The notes under the pieces were generated by a model. It worked only from the letters and a program-made list of their open reading frames with translations. It searched no databases and was not told where the DNA came from. From Bacteroidota bacterium (GTDB taxonomy: Bacteria; Bacteroidota; Bacteroidia; Chitinophagales; Chitinophagaceae): a stretch of DNA of 64,000 nt. Both the position numbers and the translations under genes were made by a program. The DNA lies in contig CANHHX010000004.1 of the NCBI GenBank assembly GCA_947461125.1, forward strand, positions 1 through 64,000, written 5' to 3'. The first letter of the stretch is position 1. Each line of letters opens with the position of its first letter. Shown piece after piece: positions 45,579 through 56,100 of the stretch.

Positions 45579-48127
45579 TAAAAATCAAATCTAAATCTTG
45601 TACGAATCCCTAGTTTGGTAATATAAGGATTGTTGGTATAGGTAAACCTTTTAACAAGGTCAACGCGCAAAAACTTGAATATATTTCCAATGCCTACGCT
45701 GCCTTCAAAATACGGCCCCTGATTGAGGCTAAAACTTGTAACAGCCCCGTTTAAATTTTGAAATGCAATTAAGTCAGGATTTTTTGAAGGATCATTTTCA
45801 TCCCGTAAACTTCCGTAAATAACCCTTGCTGCTAATTGCTCACGCAGTTTAAGTTTTTTGAATAAGGGAATACGGTTAAAAATCAAACCATTAAAATAAT
45901 GTTCGACAAATATAGAAGCATATCGATCACTCACAAACTCTTGGAAATTCATAAGGTTATATGAATTTAATTGGTAGGCGTATGTTTGATTCGCGCGCGG
46001 AATACTTAATAACGGATAAGGAATTTTTCCAAACATAGTGCCGGCTTCAAAGTTGATATCCGTAAATCCAAGTTGAGATAAATAAAAACGTTTATCAAAA
46101 GTGAAACTAATTTTTTGGTAATTGTAATTGCTACCCATCACCCCTTTTATCCCAGCAGTATAATTGAGCGAAAGAATAGGGTATTTATTGACCATTGCAA
46201 TGCGGTACACTTTTCCTTGAAAAAACTGCTCATGAGGCGCCCATCTAATTTGTCCCGTAATTTCTGAGGTATTAACCTCGGGAACCACAACCGTTTGACC
46301 ATTTTTTATTGTTTGGTACACAAGTCCACCCGCTGCTTCATGTCTCCAATTTCTAAATCCAATGGTATAAGATAACCTACTAGGTAATTCATGAACATAG
46401 TCAATCCTTAAATACTTATTATAAGTCCACTTGTCATTGAGTCCTCTTTTTAGAGATAGTAAAATATTATCCTCCGAGACAAACTCTAAATCTTGTCCAG
46501 GTATTTTAGTTTCTTTTTGATAACTGGCGCGCACAAAATGCATTGGAAACGCATAGATTGATTGATTGTTGAGGGAGTATGTTACGCCACCATAGTACTT
46601 CCATCTTTCATCCTTAAAACCATAAGCACCATATCCTTCAAAATAAATTCGCTTGCTTAATTTGGGCGTAGTACGTCCACCCAATCTAAGTCTAAATCCT
46701 TCTACGGGATTAAAACTATAAAAAGTAGCAGCAGGGCCCATATCGACAGGGCCAATGGCTGTATACCCAGCTACCAAAAGTGTTACTACCGCCATGGTTC
46801 TTCTAAATGATGGCATTTTTTCGAGGCTATCAATATTCCTATAAACCTTAGCTTCTGCTTTTGTTAATGTGTCATGCCTGCTAGCATTCCAAAATGATTC
46901 ATTATAAGACGCCGCATCCCCTTTAACAACGAGTGAAGGGCCTGTGTAGATTGAGTCCGGCAATGCTTTATTAATCGTATAATTTTTATAAGAAACGGTT
47001 CGACCACCAAACACACCCCCTTTGCTATTTTTTGTTAAGGCGGCTTCTGTAAATGCAGTGCTCTTAATTAAGTGATATCTGCTATCATTACCTTGTTCAA
47101 AATCTAAATCAATATTTAATTCCCTTACAAAATTTACGTTGGCATTTTTACTAATGAACATGGTCATTTTTTGCACCCCATAATTACCATCAAGTGTAAT
47201 ATACATAGTACCTCTAAACAACAAATCGTTGGTATTACGCGGCGTAAAATAAAGCTTGACTAATTTTAATCCATTGGCATCGGTTATGGTATCCCTAATA
47301 TAATACATGTAAAATGTAGGCGCTACATCTGCAATGGGACTTAAAAATTCGTGGGTAAACAAAGGGATATTATTTTCATAAATATTAATATCCATTACTA
47401 GCCTATTTAAATAGGTGCTTACACCATCGTTGTCTACGTAGTCTCCAAAGTTTACCCGCTTTTGCGCAAGTACAATGTCTTTTGTTTTTTCTGGTGATTT
47501 TCTAAAATAATGTGTAGATAAACGCTCCTCTAAATAAATGGGGATGAGTGCTTTGCCAGCTATTTTTTGCGTGTCCTTATTGTCTAGTAAAAACTGATAT
47601 TTTTTAAGTAGTTTATTATTGGTAATTTTTTCTGGAATTTTACTTAGTGATAATTCTACCTTATCATATTCGTCGTACTGGATATAATCATAACTGTCAG
47701 GCTTATTTAGGGGCTTATTCGCAATCACTCTTTTAATAAGATCAACTGCTGGATTGTTTTTATTTTTATAAGGCGCGCGCTTGTTAGTGGAAACGGTTAC
47801 ATTATTGGAAAGCAAGGGATCTACTTCCATAATAATATCAATCACTTGTGATTTACCTACTAGGATATTTTTTGTAACTGTTTTATAGCCAACATAGGAA
47901 ATTTTAATGCTATTGATTTGGTTGGTGCCTGCCAATTTATATTTTCCTGTACTATCTGTTACCGTTCCACGTCCACCTCTAAATACCACAGTTGCATATG
48001 GTATGGGAGCACCACTATTTAAATCTGTTACGATACCTGTAACAACAGTTTGTTGCGCAAAAGCAACAGAATATAAAAAGAGTAAGCTGCTTAATAGAAA
48101 AAAATACTTGATACTTTTTTTAACCAT
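45578..48127 (-). CDS. DUF5686 outer-membrane protein with carboxypeptidase-like regulatory domain
   Basis: An 849-residue envelope protein. After a signal peptide (YSVAFAQ) comes a carboxypeptidase-like regulatory domain (about 25-105; GIVTDLNSGAPIPYATVVF) and then DUF5686 (about 115-849), which has the look of a large outer-membrane beta-barrel with alternating strands and a terminal FRFDF. There is no TonB box or plug, so it is not a normal TonB receptor. Function unknown. The start at 48127 is preferred over 48139 because of the signal peptide; it overlaps the serC stop by 8 bases. Confidence 0.82.
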   Translation of the reverse strand: MVKKSIKYFFLLSSLLFLYSVAFAQQTVVTGIVTDLNSGAPIPYATVVFRGGRGTVTDSTGKYKLAGTNQINSIKISYVGYKTVTKNILVGKSQVIDIIMEVDPLLSNNVTVSTNKRAPYKNKNNPAVDLIKRVIANKPLNKPDSYDYIQYDEYDKVELSLSKIPEKITNNKLLKKYQFLLDNKDTQKIAGKALIPIYLEERLSTHYFRKSPEKTKDIVLAQKRVNFGDYVDNDGVSTYLNRLVMDINIYENNIPLFTHEFLSPIADVAPTFYMYYIRDTITDANGLKLVKLYFTPRNTNDLLFRGTMYITLDGNYGVQKMTMFISKNANVNFVRELNIDLDFEQGNDSRYHLIKSTAFTEAALTKNSKGGVFGGRTVSYKNYTINKALPDSIYTGPSLVVKGDAASYNESFWNASRHDTLTKAEAKVYRNIDSLEKMPSFRRTMAVVTLLVAGYTAIGPVDMGPAATFYSFNPVEGFRLRLGGRTTPKLSKRIYFEGYGAYGFKDERWKYYGGVTYSLNNQSIYAFPMHFVRASYQKETKIPGQDLEFVSEDNILLSLKRGLNDKWTYNKYLRIDYVHELPSRLSYTIGFRNWRHEAAGGLVYQTIKNGQTVVVPEVNTSEITGQIRWAPHEQFFQGKVYRIAMVNKYPILSLNYTAGIKGVMGSNYNYQKISFTFDKRFYLSQLGFTDINFEAGTMFGKIPYPLLSIPRANQTYAYQLNSYNLMNFQEFVSDRYASIFVEHYFNGLIFNRIPLFKKLKLREQLAARVIYGSLRDENDPSKNPDLIAFQNLNGAVTSFSLNQGPYFEGSVGIGNIFKFLRVDLVKRFTYTNNPYITKLGIRTRFRFDF

Positions 48128-49190
48128 GTTTAGACGCAAAATGTTTCATAAGGTCACAAAATATTTGAACACTAGATAGTGGCATGGCGTTGTACATACT
48201 TACACGTACACCCCCTACGGTCCTATATCCTTTAACCCCAACCATACCTTCTGCTTTACAAAGACTTAAAAAAGGGTCTTCTAAACTTTGATCTTTTAAA
48301 AAGAAAACGGCGTTCATCAAACTTCTATCTTCTTTGGCGACACGTGCTTCGAAAACTGGAAGTGAATCAATGGTTTGGTATAACAAATTTGATTTTGCAG
48401 TATTACGGAGTTGCATTTCAGGTAGGCCACCTTCCTCAATAATCCAACGGAGCGTTAATAAGCTTACATAGATGGCAAAAACGGGTGGCGTGTTCATGAG
48501 TGAACCTGCTGCAATATGTTTTTGATAATCCATGATAGTAGGAATTTTTCTGGATATTTTTCCGAGGATTTCTTTTTTTACCACTACCATGTTTACACCA
48601 GCAGCTCCCATATTTTTTTGTGCACCTGCATATATCAGTGAAAACTGATTAAAGTTTCGAGGTGCATAAAAAATATCACTACTCATGTCTGCAACGAGCG
48701 GTGTACTTGTGTTTGGAAGGGTATGCCACTGTGTTCCTTCTACAGTATTGTTGGTCGTAAAATGCAAATATTTAGATGCGGTATCAACCACAAAATTTTT
48801 ATCGATGTGTGTATGATTGTTGCTCGTACTATCTGTTACGACTTGTACATTTCCAAAATTCGCTGCTTCTTTGATGGCTTTATTACCCCAAATTCCATTG
48901 TCACAATAGGAAGCTGTTTCATGAGTGTCGAGTAAATTCATAGGTACTTGCATAAACTGCGTGGTAGCCCCTCCATGTAAAAACAACACTTCATACGCAT
49001 CCCCAATTTGCATCAGAGATTTTACAGATTGAACGGCTTCCTGCATCACCTCTTGAAACATTGAAGTACGGTGTCCTATTTCTAAAATAGATAAACCAGA
49101 ACCCTCAAAATCCATGATGGCTTCCGATGCTTTTTGCATTACAACCGGCGGTAAAATCGAAGGCCCAGAATTAAAATTATGCAGTTTCAT
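48120..49190 (-). CDS. serC: Phosphoserine aminotransferase
   Basis: A 356-residue PLP-dependent enzyme of serine biosynthesis (3-phosphohydroxypyruvate to phosphoserine), which in related enzymes also serves pyridoxine synthesis. SerC blocks are HNFNSGPSILP at the N-terminus, LEIGHRTSMF, LHGGATTQF, the lysine that holds PLP in YAGAQKNMGAAG (Lys192), and GYRTVGGVRVSMYNAMP near the end. Its start overlaps the DUF502 gene by 14 bases, and its end overlaps the DUF5686 gene. Confidence 0.95.
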   Translation of the reverse strand: MKLHNFNSGPSILPPVVMQKASEAIMDFEGSGLSILEIGHRTSMFQEVMQEAVQSVKSLMQIGDAYEVLFLHGGATTQFMQVPMNLLDTHETASYCDNGIWGNKAIKEAANFGNVQVVTDSTSNNHTHIDKNFVVDTASKYLHFTTNNTVEGTQWHTLPNTSTPLVADMSSDIFYAPRNFNQFSLIYAGAQKNMGAAGVNMVVVKKEILGKISRKIPTIMDYQKHIAAGSLMNTPPVFAIYVSLLTLRWIIEEGGLPEMQLRNTAKSNLLYQTIDSLPVFEARVAKEDRSLMNAVFFLKDQSLEDPFLSLCKAEGMVGVKGYRTVGGVRVSMYNAMPLSSVQIFCDLMKHFASKHG

Positions 49191-49860
49191 TTTCTTTGAG
49201 GTCTATGATAACGTTATCGTCATGAACATCTGTTACGCCACCCGAAACAGTATATTTCATGGCATCGGCCGCAGATACATTATCCAATACTTTAATATTT
49301 GTTTTTGGAACGATATACGTAATCCCTGAAATAGCATAAGAGTGAGGAACGTAAACCGTAACATGATCCGGCAACCCAAATTCTCCATTTGAGGGTTGTG
49401 TGATAAAACCAATTCTCCAAACGCCAGATGCATCCACATTAACGAGTACGGGCTTGTCAAATTTCCTTTTATTGCCTGCAAATGCTTCTAAAAAATCTTT
49501 AACAGAAGAATAAATGAATTTAATACCCGGGGTATTTTCAAGTATAGTATCAAAAACGGAAACCAACCTGCCTACCACAAATAAAGACGAAAGCCAACCC
49601 ACTAGGAGTACCAATAAAACCACCACCACAAAACCTAAACCTGGAATTTTACGTAGGGAACCGTCCAAGTTTTTATCTAAAGCACTGGGAAACAATGTGT
49701 TAATAAGATTAGGCAAAAAACCATCCACCCATTGAAATAACCCAAGCACCACCCATAAGGTTACCGCTATGGGGGCTAAAACAATTAGGCCCTGAAAGAA
49801 AAATTGGAGCAAGCGCTTGAAAGTCACCTGGGCTCTAAGCTGCTTATACCTAGTATTCAT
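49177..49860 (-). CDS. DUF502 family membrane protein
   Basis: A 227-residue inner-membrane protein with two membrane helices (about 18-42 and 70-98) and a soluble C-terminal domain; VLVNVDASGVWRIGFITQ and VTVYVPHSYAISG are typical of DUF502. Function unknown to me. First gene of the minus-strand run toward serC. A perfect -7 element TAATTTTG on the minus strand (plus 49913-49920) could start its transcription. Confidence 0.88.
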   Translation of the reverse strand: MNTRYKQLRAQVTFKRLLQFFFQGLIVLAPIAVTLWVVLGLFQWVDGFLPNLINTLFPSALDKNLDGSLRKIPGLGFVVVVLLVLLVGWLSSLFVVGRLVSVFDTILENTPGIKFIYSSVKDFLEAFAGNKRKFDKPVLVNVDASGVWRIGFITQPSNGEFGLPDHVTVYVPHSYAISGITYIVPKTNIKVLDNVSAADAMKYTVSGGVTDVHDDNVIIDLKENETA

Positions 49861-49912
49861 GGTTGAAATTTGGGTGCAAGTTAATGGATAGTTTGCGCAA
49901 ACTACCGTTCAA

Positions 49913-49920
49913 CAAAATTA
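49913..49920 (-). promoter_or_regulatory. -7 promoter element for the DUF502-serC run
   Basis: CAAAATTA on the plus strand reads TAATTTTG on the minus strand, a perfect match to TAnnTTTG, 53 bases before the DUF502 start. No TTTG is seen 19 bases further upstream. A 12-base palindrome GTTTGCGCAAAC (49891-49902) lies between it and the gene. Confidence 0.45.
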
Positions 49921-49934
49921 CGGTTAATTTTTTA

Positions 49935-49973
49935 ATGGAAACTTTGATTACATAAAAAGTTTCCATAGTTTTG
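49935..49973 (+). promoter_or_regulatory. tetR promoter with overlapping inverted-repeat operator
   Basis: TTTG at 49943-49946 and TAGTTTTG at 49966-49973 are 19 bases apart, an exact match to the Bacteroidota promoter consensus. A perfect inverted repeat with 11-base arms, ATGGAAACTTT (49935-49945) and AAAGTTTCCAT (49956-49966), spacer 10, covers the -33 element and reaches the first base of the -7 element. This is what an autorepressor site should look like. The gene starts 16 bases further on. Confidence 0.85.
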
Positions 49974-49989
49974 CGCCCTCAATTAGAAA

Positions 49990-50604
49990 ATGGAAACGCA
50001 AATAAGAATCTTAACTAAATCACATGAGCTTTTTATGCTATATGGCATTAGAAGCGTTAGTATGGATGAAATTGCCAACCACTTGGGTATGAGCAAGAAA
50101 ACCATCTATCAATACTTTAAAGATAAAGATGCGCTCGTAGAAGGTGTAATCAATATAGAAATAGAAATGCACCAAGATGAATTTAGCAAGTACGCGGCGA
50201 TCAGCGACAATGCAATTCACGAAATCTTTTTAACCCTCGATACAGTAGAGGAAATGCTCAAACATATGAACCCTTCCGTAATGTTTGACTTACAAAAATA
50301 CCATAGTACTGCTTTTGAAAAATTTAGAACACACAAGAATACCTTCTTTTACAAGATCATAAAAGCAAATATCGAAAGAGGTAAACAGGAAGGATTATTT
50401 AGGGCTGACATAGATATTGATGTGCTCACGAGATACAGGCTTGCCAACATGTTTTTGATGTTTGACTTTGAACATTTCCCATCCAACAAATTCACACCCA
50501 TTCAAATTATTAGTGAAACAACCGATAATTTTTTACACGGCATGTCTACGCAAGCTGGATTAAAAGCAATTGAAGTATATAAGCAAGAAAGAAAAAATAA
50601 ATGA
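49990..50604 (+). CDS. TetR family transcriptional repressor
   Basis: A 204-residue regulator with an N-terminal helix-turn-helix (about 8-55; GIRSVSMDEIANHLGMSKKTIYQYFKDKDAL, split) and a C-terminal helical ligand-binding domain. It leads an efflux operon, and its stop overlaps the TolC-like start by 4 bases (ATGA), so all the genes are co-transcribed. Its own promoter contains a perfect inverted repeat, so repression of the whole operon, relieved by an unknown compound, is likely. Confidence 0.93.
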   Translation: METQIRILTKSHELFMLYGIRSVSMDEIANHLGMSKKTIYQYFKDKDALVEGVINIEIEMHQDEFSKYAAISDNAIHEIFLTLDTVEEMLKHMNPSVMFDLQKYHSTAFEKFRTHKNTFFYKIIKANIERGKQEGLFRADIDIDVLTRYRLANMFLMFDFEHFPSNKFTPIQIISETTDNFLHGMSTQAGLKAIEVYKQERKNK

Positions 50605-51947
50605 AAATGAACACGAAAAGGATGTTGGCAGCCAGTTTTATTCTAACGCTCCTAGCGTTTACAAATAAAATTACTGCACAAACTAAAAATGAGTTTAGCA
50701 TAACACAGTGTGTCGATTATGCATACAAAAACAACCAACAAGTAAAAAATGCATTGTTGGCGATTAAAAGTCAAGAAGCCATTAACAAAGAAGTAACGGC
50801 TTCTGCATTACCTAGTGTAAGCGCAACACTGGGTGGTATTAATTATTTGCAACTTCCCGTTTCTCTACTACCAGGTGAAATTTTTGGAGGCACGGCTGGA
50901 ACCTTCATACCCGTAAGGTTTGGTACCAATTACAATGTCAATGGAAGTTTACAAATGCAGCAACTGCTTTTTGATGGTCAAGTATTTGTAGCGCTCCAAG
51001 CGCGCAGAACAACCATCGCCCTTCAACAAAAAACAGCTGAGGTGACTGAGGAAATGATTAAAACCAACATTCATAAAATTTATTACCAACTCGTTGTTAG
51101 TAAAACACAAATTGGATTATTAGATGCTAATATCGAAAGACTTCAAAAACTAGAGCACGACTCTAAAGAGTTATACAAAAACGGATTTGTAGAGAAATTA
51201 GACCTCGATAAAATTGCGGTACAAATTGCCAATTTACAAACCGAAAAATTGAAGGCATCTAACGCAATAGAACTGGGATATATTGGTCTTAAAACTTTAA
51301 TGGGCATGCCTGTACAAGATACCCTTGTATTAACAGACAAAATTTCTGAAGATCAAATCACCTCAGATATCGCTAGCAACCAGGAGTATCAATATAACGA
51401 CCGTAAAGAATTTCAAGCAGTTAGTTTAGGTAAAAAATTAAACGAATACAATATCAAAAGGTATCAACTAAGTTATTTACCAACAATTGCAATGTCTGGG
51501 GCTTACACGAAAAATGCGCAAAGAAATCAGTTTGACTTTTTCAAAGGAGGCGATTGGTTTACCACCAGCTTTATTGGACTCAATATTAGTGCACCCATTT
51601 TTGATGGTTTTGCCAGAAAAGCAAGGATTTCAAAAGCGAAGATTGATTTACAACAAACCGAAAACCAATTACAAAACTTAAGACTCACCATTGACGCAGA
51701 AGTAACCCAGGCTAAAATGAATTTTGCCACGGCAATTAGCACCCTTAACAATCAAAAAAAGAATATGCAATTAGCAGAGTCAGTATATGCACAAACTAAA
51801 AAGAAATATGAAATAGGAACTGGCTCTAATATGGAAATTACAGGTGCGCAAACAGATTTGGTAACTGCTCAAACCAATTTTATTGGTGCGATGTACAATG
51901 CCATCATTGCGCGTGTTGATTATTTAAAAGCAACAGGAAAATTATAA
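50601..51947 (+). CDS. TolC-like outer-membrane efflux protein
   Basis: A 448-residue outer-membrane factor. After a signal peptide (TNKITAQ) it has the two long helical-hairpin repeats of the TolC/OEP family; FSITQCVDYAYKNNQQVKNALL (split) opens repeat 1, and repeat 2 ends YEIGTGSNMEITGAQTDLVTAQ (split), NFIGAMYNAIIARVDYLKATGKL. It forms the exit duct for the RND pump encoded downstream. Confidence 0.93.
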   Translation: MKMNTKRMLAASFILTLLAFTNKITAQTKNEFSITQCVDYAYKNNQQVKNALLAIKSQEAINKEVTASALPSVSATLGGINYLQLPVSLLPGEIFGGTAGTFIPVRFGTNYNVNGSLQMQQLLFDGQVFVALQARRTTIALQQKTAEVTEEMIKTNIHKIYYQLVVSKTQIGLLDANIERLQKLEHDSKELYKNGFVEKLDLDKIAVQIANLQTEKLKASNAIELGYIGLKTLMGMPVQDTLVLTDKISEDQITSDIASNQEYQYNDRKEFQAVSLGKKLNEYNIKRYQLSYLPTIAMSGAYTKNAQRNQFDFFKGGDWFTTSFIGLNISAPIFDGFARKARISKAKIDLQQTENQLQNLRLTIDAEVTQAKMNFATAISTLNNQKKNMQLAESVYAQTKKKYEIGTGSNMEITGAQTDLVTAQTNFIGAMYNAIIARVDYLKATGKL

Positions 51948-51975
51948 TTTAAAAAAATAAGTAAATAGATATACC

Positions 51976-53145
51976 ATGCAAGCAATCATTAAAATCTCAC
52001 TTGTAAGCGTTTTAGCAGCTTTTATAGCATGTAACGGAAGCGAAAAAAGTGGAAGTATAAACGACAAAAAAAATAAATTAGCTGCGCTTAAACAAGAGGT
52101 AAGTGCGCTTGAAACAGAAATCGCGACACTTGATACAGCAGCTGCCAATCAAGCAACAGGTAAGCTTGTTGTAACAGCGGTGCTTGCGGCACAAACATTC
52201 AATCACTACATTGATTTGCAAGGTAAAATTGAATCTGAAAGCGTATCGTATGTAACTGCGCGCAGTGGTGGTGGGCAAGTAAAAGGGTTGTTTGTAAAAA
52301 GAGGCGATGTTGTGCCTAAGGGGAAACTACTTTTAAAATTAGATGACGCCATTCAACGTCAAGCTTTAATTGCAGCAGAACAAGGGTTAGAAGCTTTAAA
52401 GACACAATTATCTTTTGCGAAAACACTTTATCAAAAACAAAAGAATTTGTGGGAGCAAAATATAGGCACAGAAGTACAACTTATTTCAGCCAAAAACAAT
52501 GTTGAATTACTAGAAAATCAACTCAAAACAGCGCAAGAGCAAGTAAAAATTAGTCGTGAGCAAGTGCAATTTACTTCGGTGTATAGCGACGTAGAAGGCG
52601 TGGTAGAAGAGGTGAACGTTCGAGTGGGTGAAATTTTTGCTGGTGCAGGTCAAATTAAAATAGTAAACACCAACAAATTAAAATTGACCGCCGAAGTACC
52701 TGAAAACTACAGTCAACGTGTTAAAACAGGAACCAAGCTTACCATTCATCTTCCTGATTTACAAAAGAATATCCAAGCGCCTATTTCGGTGGTTGGAAAA
52801 ATTATCAATCCGAATAGCAGAAGCTTTTTTATTGAAGCAAAAGTGGCTGCCGATAAAGATTTGAGACCCAATCAAATTGCACTTGTACAAATTTTAGATT
52901 ACAGCATTTCAAATGCCATTGCAATACCAGTGAACACCTTACAAAATGACGAAACTGGCAAATACGTAATGGTAGCAGTAGCTGAGAAAGGTAAATTAAT
53001 TGCACGCAAACGCATGGTAACAGTAGGAGAATTTTACAAAGATCAATTAGAAATCAAAACGGGTTTACAAGCAGGTGACCAAATTGTAACAGAAGGATTT
53101 CAGAGCTTATACGATGGTCAATTGATTGTTCTTGCTAGTAAATAA
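51976..53145 (+). CDS. RND efflux periplasmic adaptor lipoprotein
   Basis: A 389-residue membrane-fusion protein, lipid-anchored at Cys19 (LAAFIAC). A short coiled segment (about 33-53) precedes the lipoyl/barrel-sandwich domain (GGGQVKGLFVKRGDVVPKG near 95), a helical hairpin (about 125-190), and beta-barrel and membrane-proximal domains. It bridges the pump and the TolC-like channel. It lies 28 bases after the TolC-like gene and 24 bases before the pump. Confidence 0.92.
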   Translation: MQAIIKISLVSVLAAFIACNGSEKSGSINDKKNKLAALKQEVSALETEIATLDTAAANQATGKLVVTAVLAAQTFNHYIDLQGKIESESVSYVTARSGGGQVKGLFVKRGDVVPKGKLLLKLDDAIQRQALIAAEQGLEALKTQLSFAKTLYQKQKNLWEQNIGTEVQLISAKNNVELLENQLKTAQEQVKISREQVQFTSVYSDVEGVVEEVNVRVGEIFAGAGQIKIVNTNKLKLTAEVPENYSQRVKTGTKLTIHLPDLQKNIQAPISVVGKIINPNSRSFFIEAKVAADKDLRPNQIALVQILDYSISNAIAIPVNTLQNDETGKYVMVAVAEKGKLIARKRMVTVGEFYKDQLEIKTGLQAGDQIVTEGFQSLYDGQLIVLASK

Positions 53146-53169
53146 TTAGAATACGAATAAAAATATTGT

Positions 53170-56100
53170 ATGCAATTCACAGAAAATATAAAAGCCAAAA
53201 TCAAAGAGTTTGGCCCTACCACTTGGAGTATCAAAAATAAAACATCCATTTATTTGGTGATTTTATTTGTGAGCCTTGCTGGTATTTATCAGTTTGTTAC
53301 CCTTCCAAAAGAGCAGTTCCCAGATATCGTAATTCCTACTATTTATGTACAAACTGTATATGTAGGTAATTCACCAAAAGATATTGAGAATCTTGTAACA
53401 AGGCCCATCGAAAAGCAAATCAAAAGTATTACTGGTGCGAAAATTAAAAAATTCACTAGTAACTCACAGCAAGACTTTTCGGCTATCATGGTAGAATTTG
53501 ATACCGAGGTTAAAACCGAAGTTGCCCTACAAAAAGTCAAAGATGCAACAGATAAAGCCAAGCAAGATCTTCCCAAAGACTTAACCATAGAACCAACGGT
53601 GTTAGAGGTAAGCTTTAGTGAACAACCCATCATGTCTGTGAACGTAAGTGGCGATTTTGATTTACCCCGTCTTAAAAAATATGCTGACGACCTAAAAGAT
53701 AGACTTGAAAATTTACCTCAAATTAACAGGGTAGATATTGTGGGTGCGCCAGAAAGAGAATTTCAAATCAATCTAGACAATTACCGTGCACAAAGTGCTG
53801 GTGTTACTTTTGATGATATTACTTATGCCATCCAAAGAGAAAATATGGATATCTCTGGTGGTTTACTAGAAGTAGGTAATATGAAAAGAACCCTTCAACT
53901 TAAGGGACAACTTAAAACAGCGAGTGACATTGCAAATATTATTGTAAGAAACACAAGTGGTGCCCCTATTTACCTTAAAGACATTGCTACGATTGCCGAT
54001 ACCACCAAAGAGCGCGAGAGCTATGCGCGACTTGATGGGAAAAACGTAGTAACGCTTAACATCATAAAAAGAAGTGGCGAAAATTTAATTGAAACTTCGG
54101 ATGGTGTAAAAAAGATTGTTCAGGAAGGAAAAGGAAAAATTTATCCGAATAATTTAAAAGCCGTGATTTCGGGCGATCAAAGTATTGCAACAAGAAGTTC
54201 ATTTAATGAACTTGTAAACTCTATCATCATTGGATTTATTTTAGTTTTAATTGTTCTCATGTTTTTCATGGGTGTAGTAAACGCATTTTTTGTGGCGCTC
54301 TCGGTACCACTTAGTATGTTTGTTGCGTTTGTGTTTTTACCAGGTGCCGATTTAATTGTTGGCACACATGTAACCCTCAATTTTATTGTACTATTTGCCC
54401 TATTATTTGGACTTGGAATTATTGTGGACGACGCCATAGTAGTGATAGAAAACACCCACCGTATTTTTGTAGAAGGAAAAGGAAAGTTAAATGTTAACAA
54501 TGCTGCAAGAATGGCAGCTGGCGAGGTTTTCATCCCTGTACTAGCGGGAACCATTACAACGCTTGCGCCATTTTTCCCTCTCCTCTTTTGGCCAGGAATC
54601 ATTGGTAAGTTTATGGTGTACCTACCCACCATGCTCATATTTACGCTTACAGCATCACTTGTGGTTGCATTTATCATGAACCCTGTTTTTGCGGTTGATT
54701 TTATGAATCACCCAGAAACAGATAGCAAGGAGCCAAAATCTGCCATCTTTAAAAAGAAAGGATTTTGGATTGCTATTGGACTAGGCATTTTATTAGATAT
54801 AGCTGGAGCTCCATTTTTTGGAAACTTGTTAATTACATTCATGCTACTTGTTGTATTAAACAGGTATTTCATTACGGATGCCATTCACAATTTCCAAAAT
54901 AAAGCCCTTCCTTGGATCATGAATCATTATGAGTCATTGTTACAGTGGGCTTTAAAAGGTTGGAGACCTGTTCAATTACTTATTGGCGTGATTGCACTAT
55001 TTTTTGTTTCCTTGTTTGTATTTGTAGCATCGATTATTGGAGGCAGAATACCGGTAACGTTTTTCCCCAAAGGAGATCCTAACCAATTATTTGTATACCT
55101 CAAATTACCAGTAGGATCTGACGTGCGTTACACCGATTCTATTACGCGTGTATTAGAAGGAAGGGTTAATAAAGTTTTAGGTACCGAAAATGGTAAAACA
55201 AATCCAATTGTAGAAAGTGTTATTAGTAACGTAGCTGTTAATGCCGCAGACCCTACCAGCGGTGACCGTACTACAAGAAGTGAACTTGGTCGTATACAGG
55301 TGTCGTTTGTAGAATATGAAAAAAGACATGGAAAAAGTACGGCACCTTACTTAGAGCAAGTAAGGCAAGCGGTTCAGGGTATTCCTGGAACAGAAATAAG
55401 TGTAAACCAAGAAAGTGGTGGACCACCAACCGATCCTCCCATCAATATTGAAATTGCCAGTGAAGATTTTGATGCCATGATTAAAACAGCTTCTTCACTC
55501 AAAAACTATTTAGATTCGATTCGTGTTCCTGGTGTAGAAGAGCTTAAAATGGATGTGGATTTAAAAAATCCCGAAATCACATTAAGTATCGATAGAGAGC
55601 GCGCTTTAATTGAAGGCGTTTCTACGGCACAAATTGGTATGCAAATTAGAACGGCACTTTTTGGTAAAGAAATATCTAAAATCAAAGAGGGTAAAGAAGA
55701 GTATAAAATTCAGTTACGAAGTAATGCTGTTCAACGTAAAAATTTAACAGATTTATTAAACATGCGTTTATCTTTTAGAGATATGGCTTCCGGCGGTGCT
55801 GTAAAAAATATTCCTATCAGTGCACTTGTAAAAGTAGATCCTACTAGCACACTTGGAAGTGTAAAAAGAAAAAATCAAAAGCGTTTAATTACACTGCGCT
55901 CTAATGTGTTAACCACCGAAGGCTATAATGCAACGGGTGTTAACCAAGTGATTGGAAAACACATTGAAAACTTCAAAGGTGTAACAGACGCTGTTACCAT
56001 TAAGCAAACCGGAGAAGGGGAACAACAAGCTGAAACCGTTGCCTTTTTAGGAAAAGCACTATTAATTGCGCTCATGCTTATTTTATTTACCCTTGTTTTA

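Noticed and set aside
54177-54677. 166-codon minus-strand open frame inside the RND pump gene
   Set aside because: The product is rich in Ser, Thr, Asn and Met as expected from the complement of hydrophobic membrane-helix codons; the RND reading is certain.
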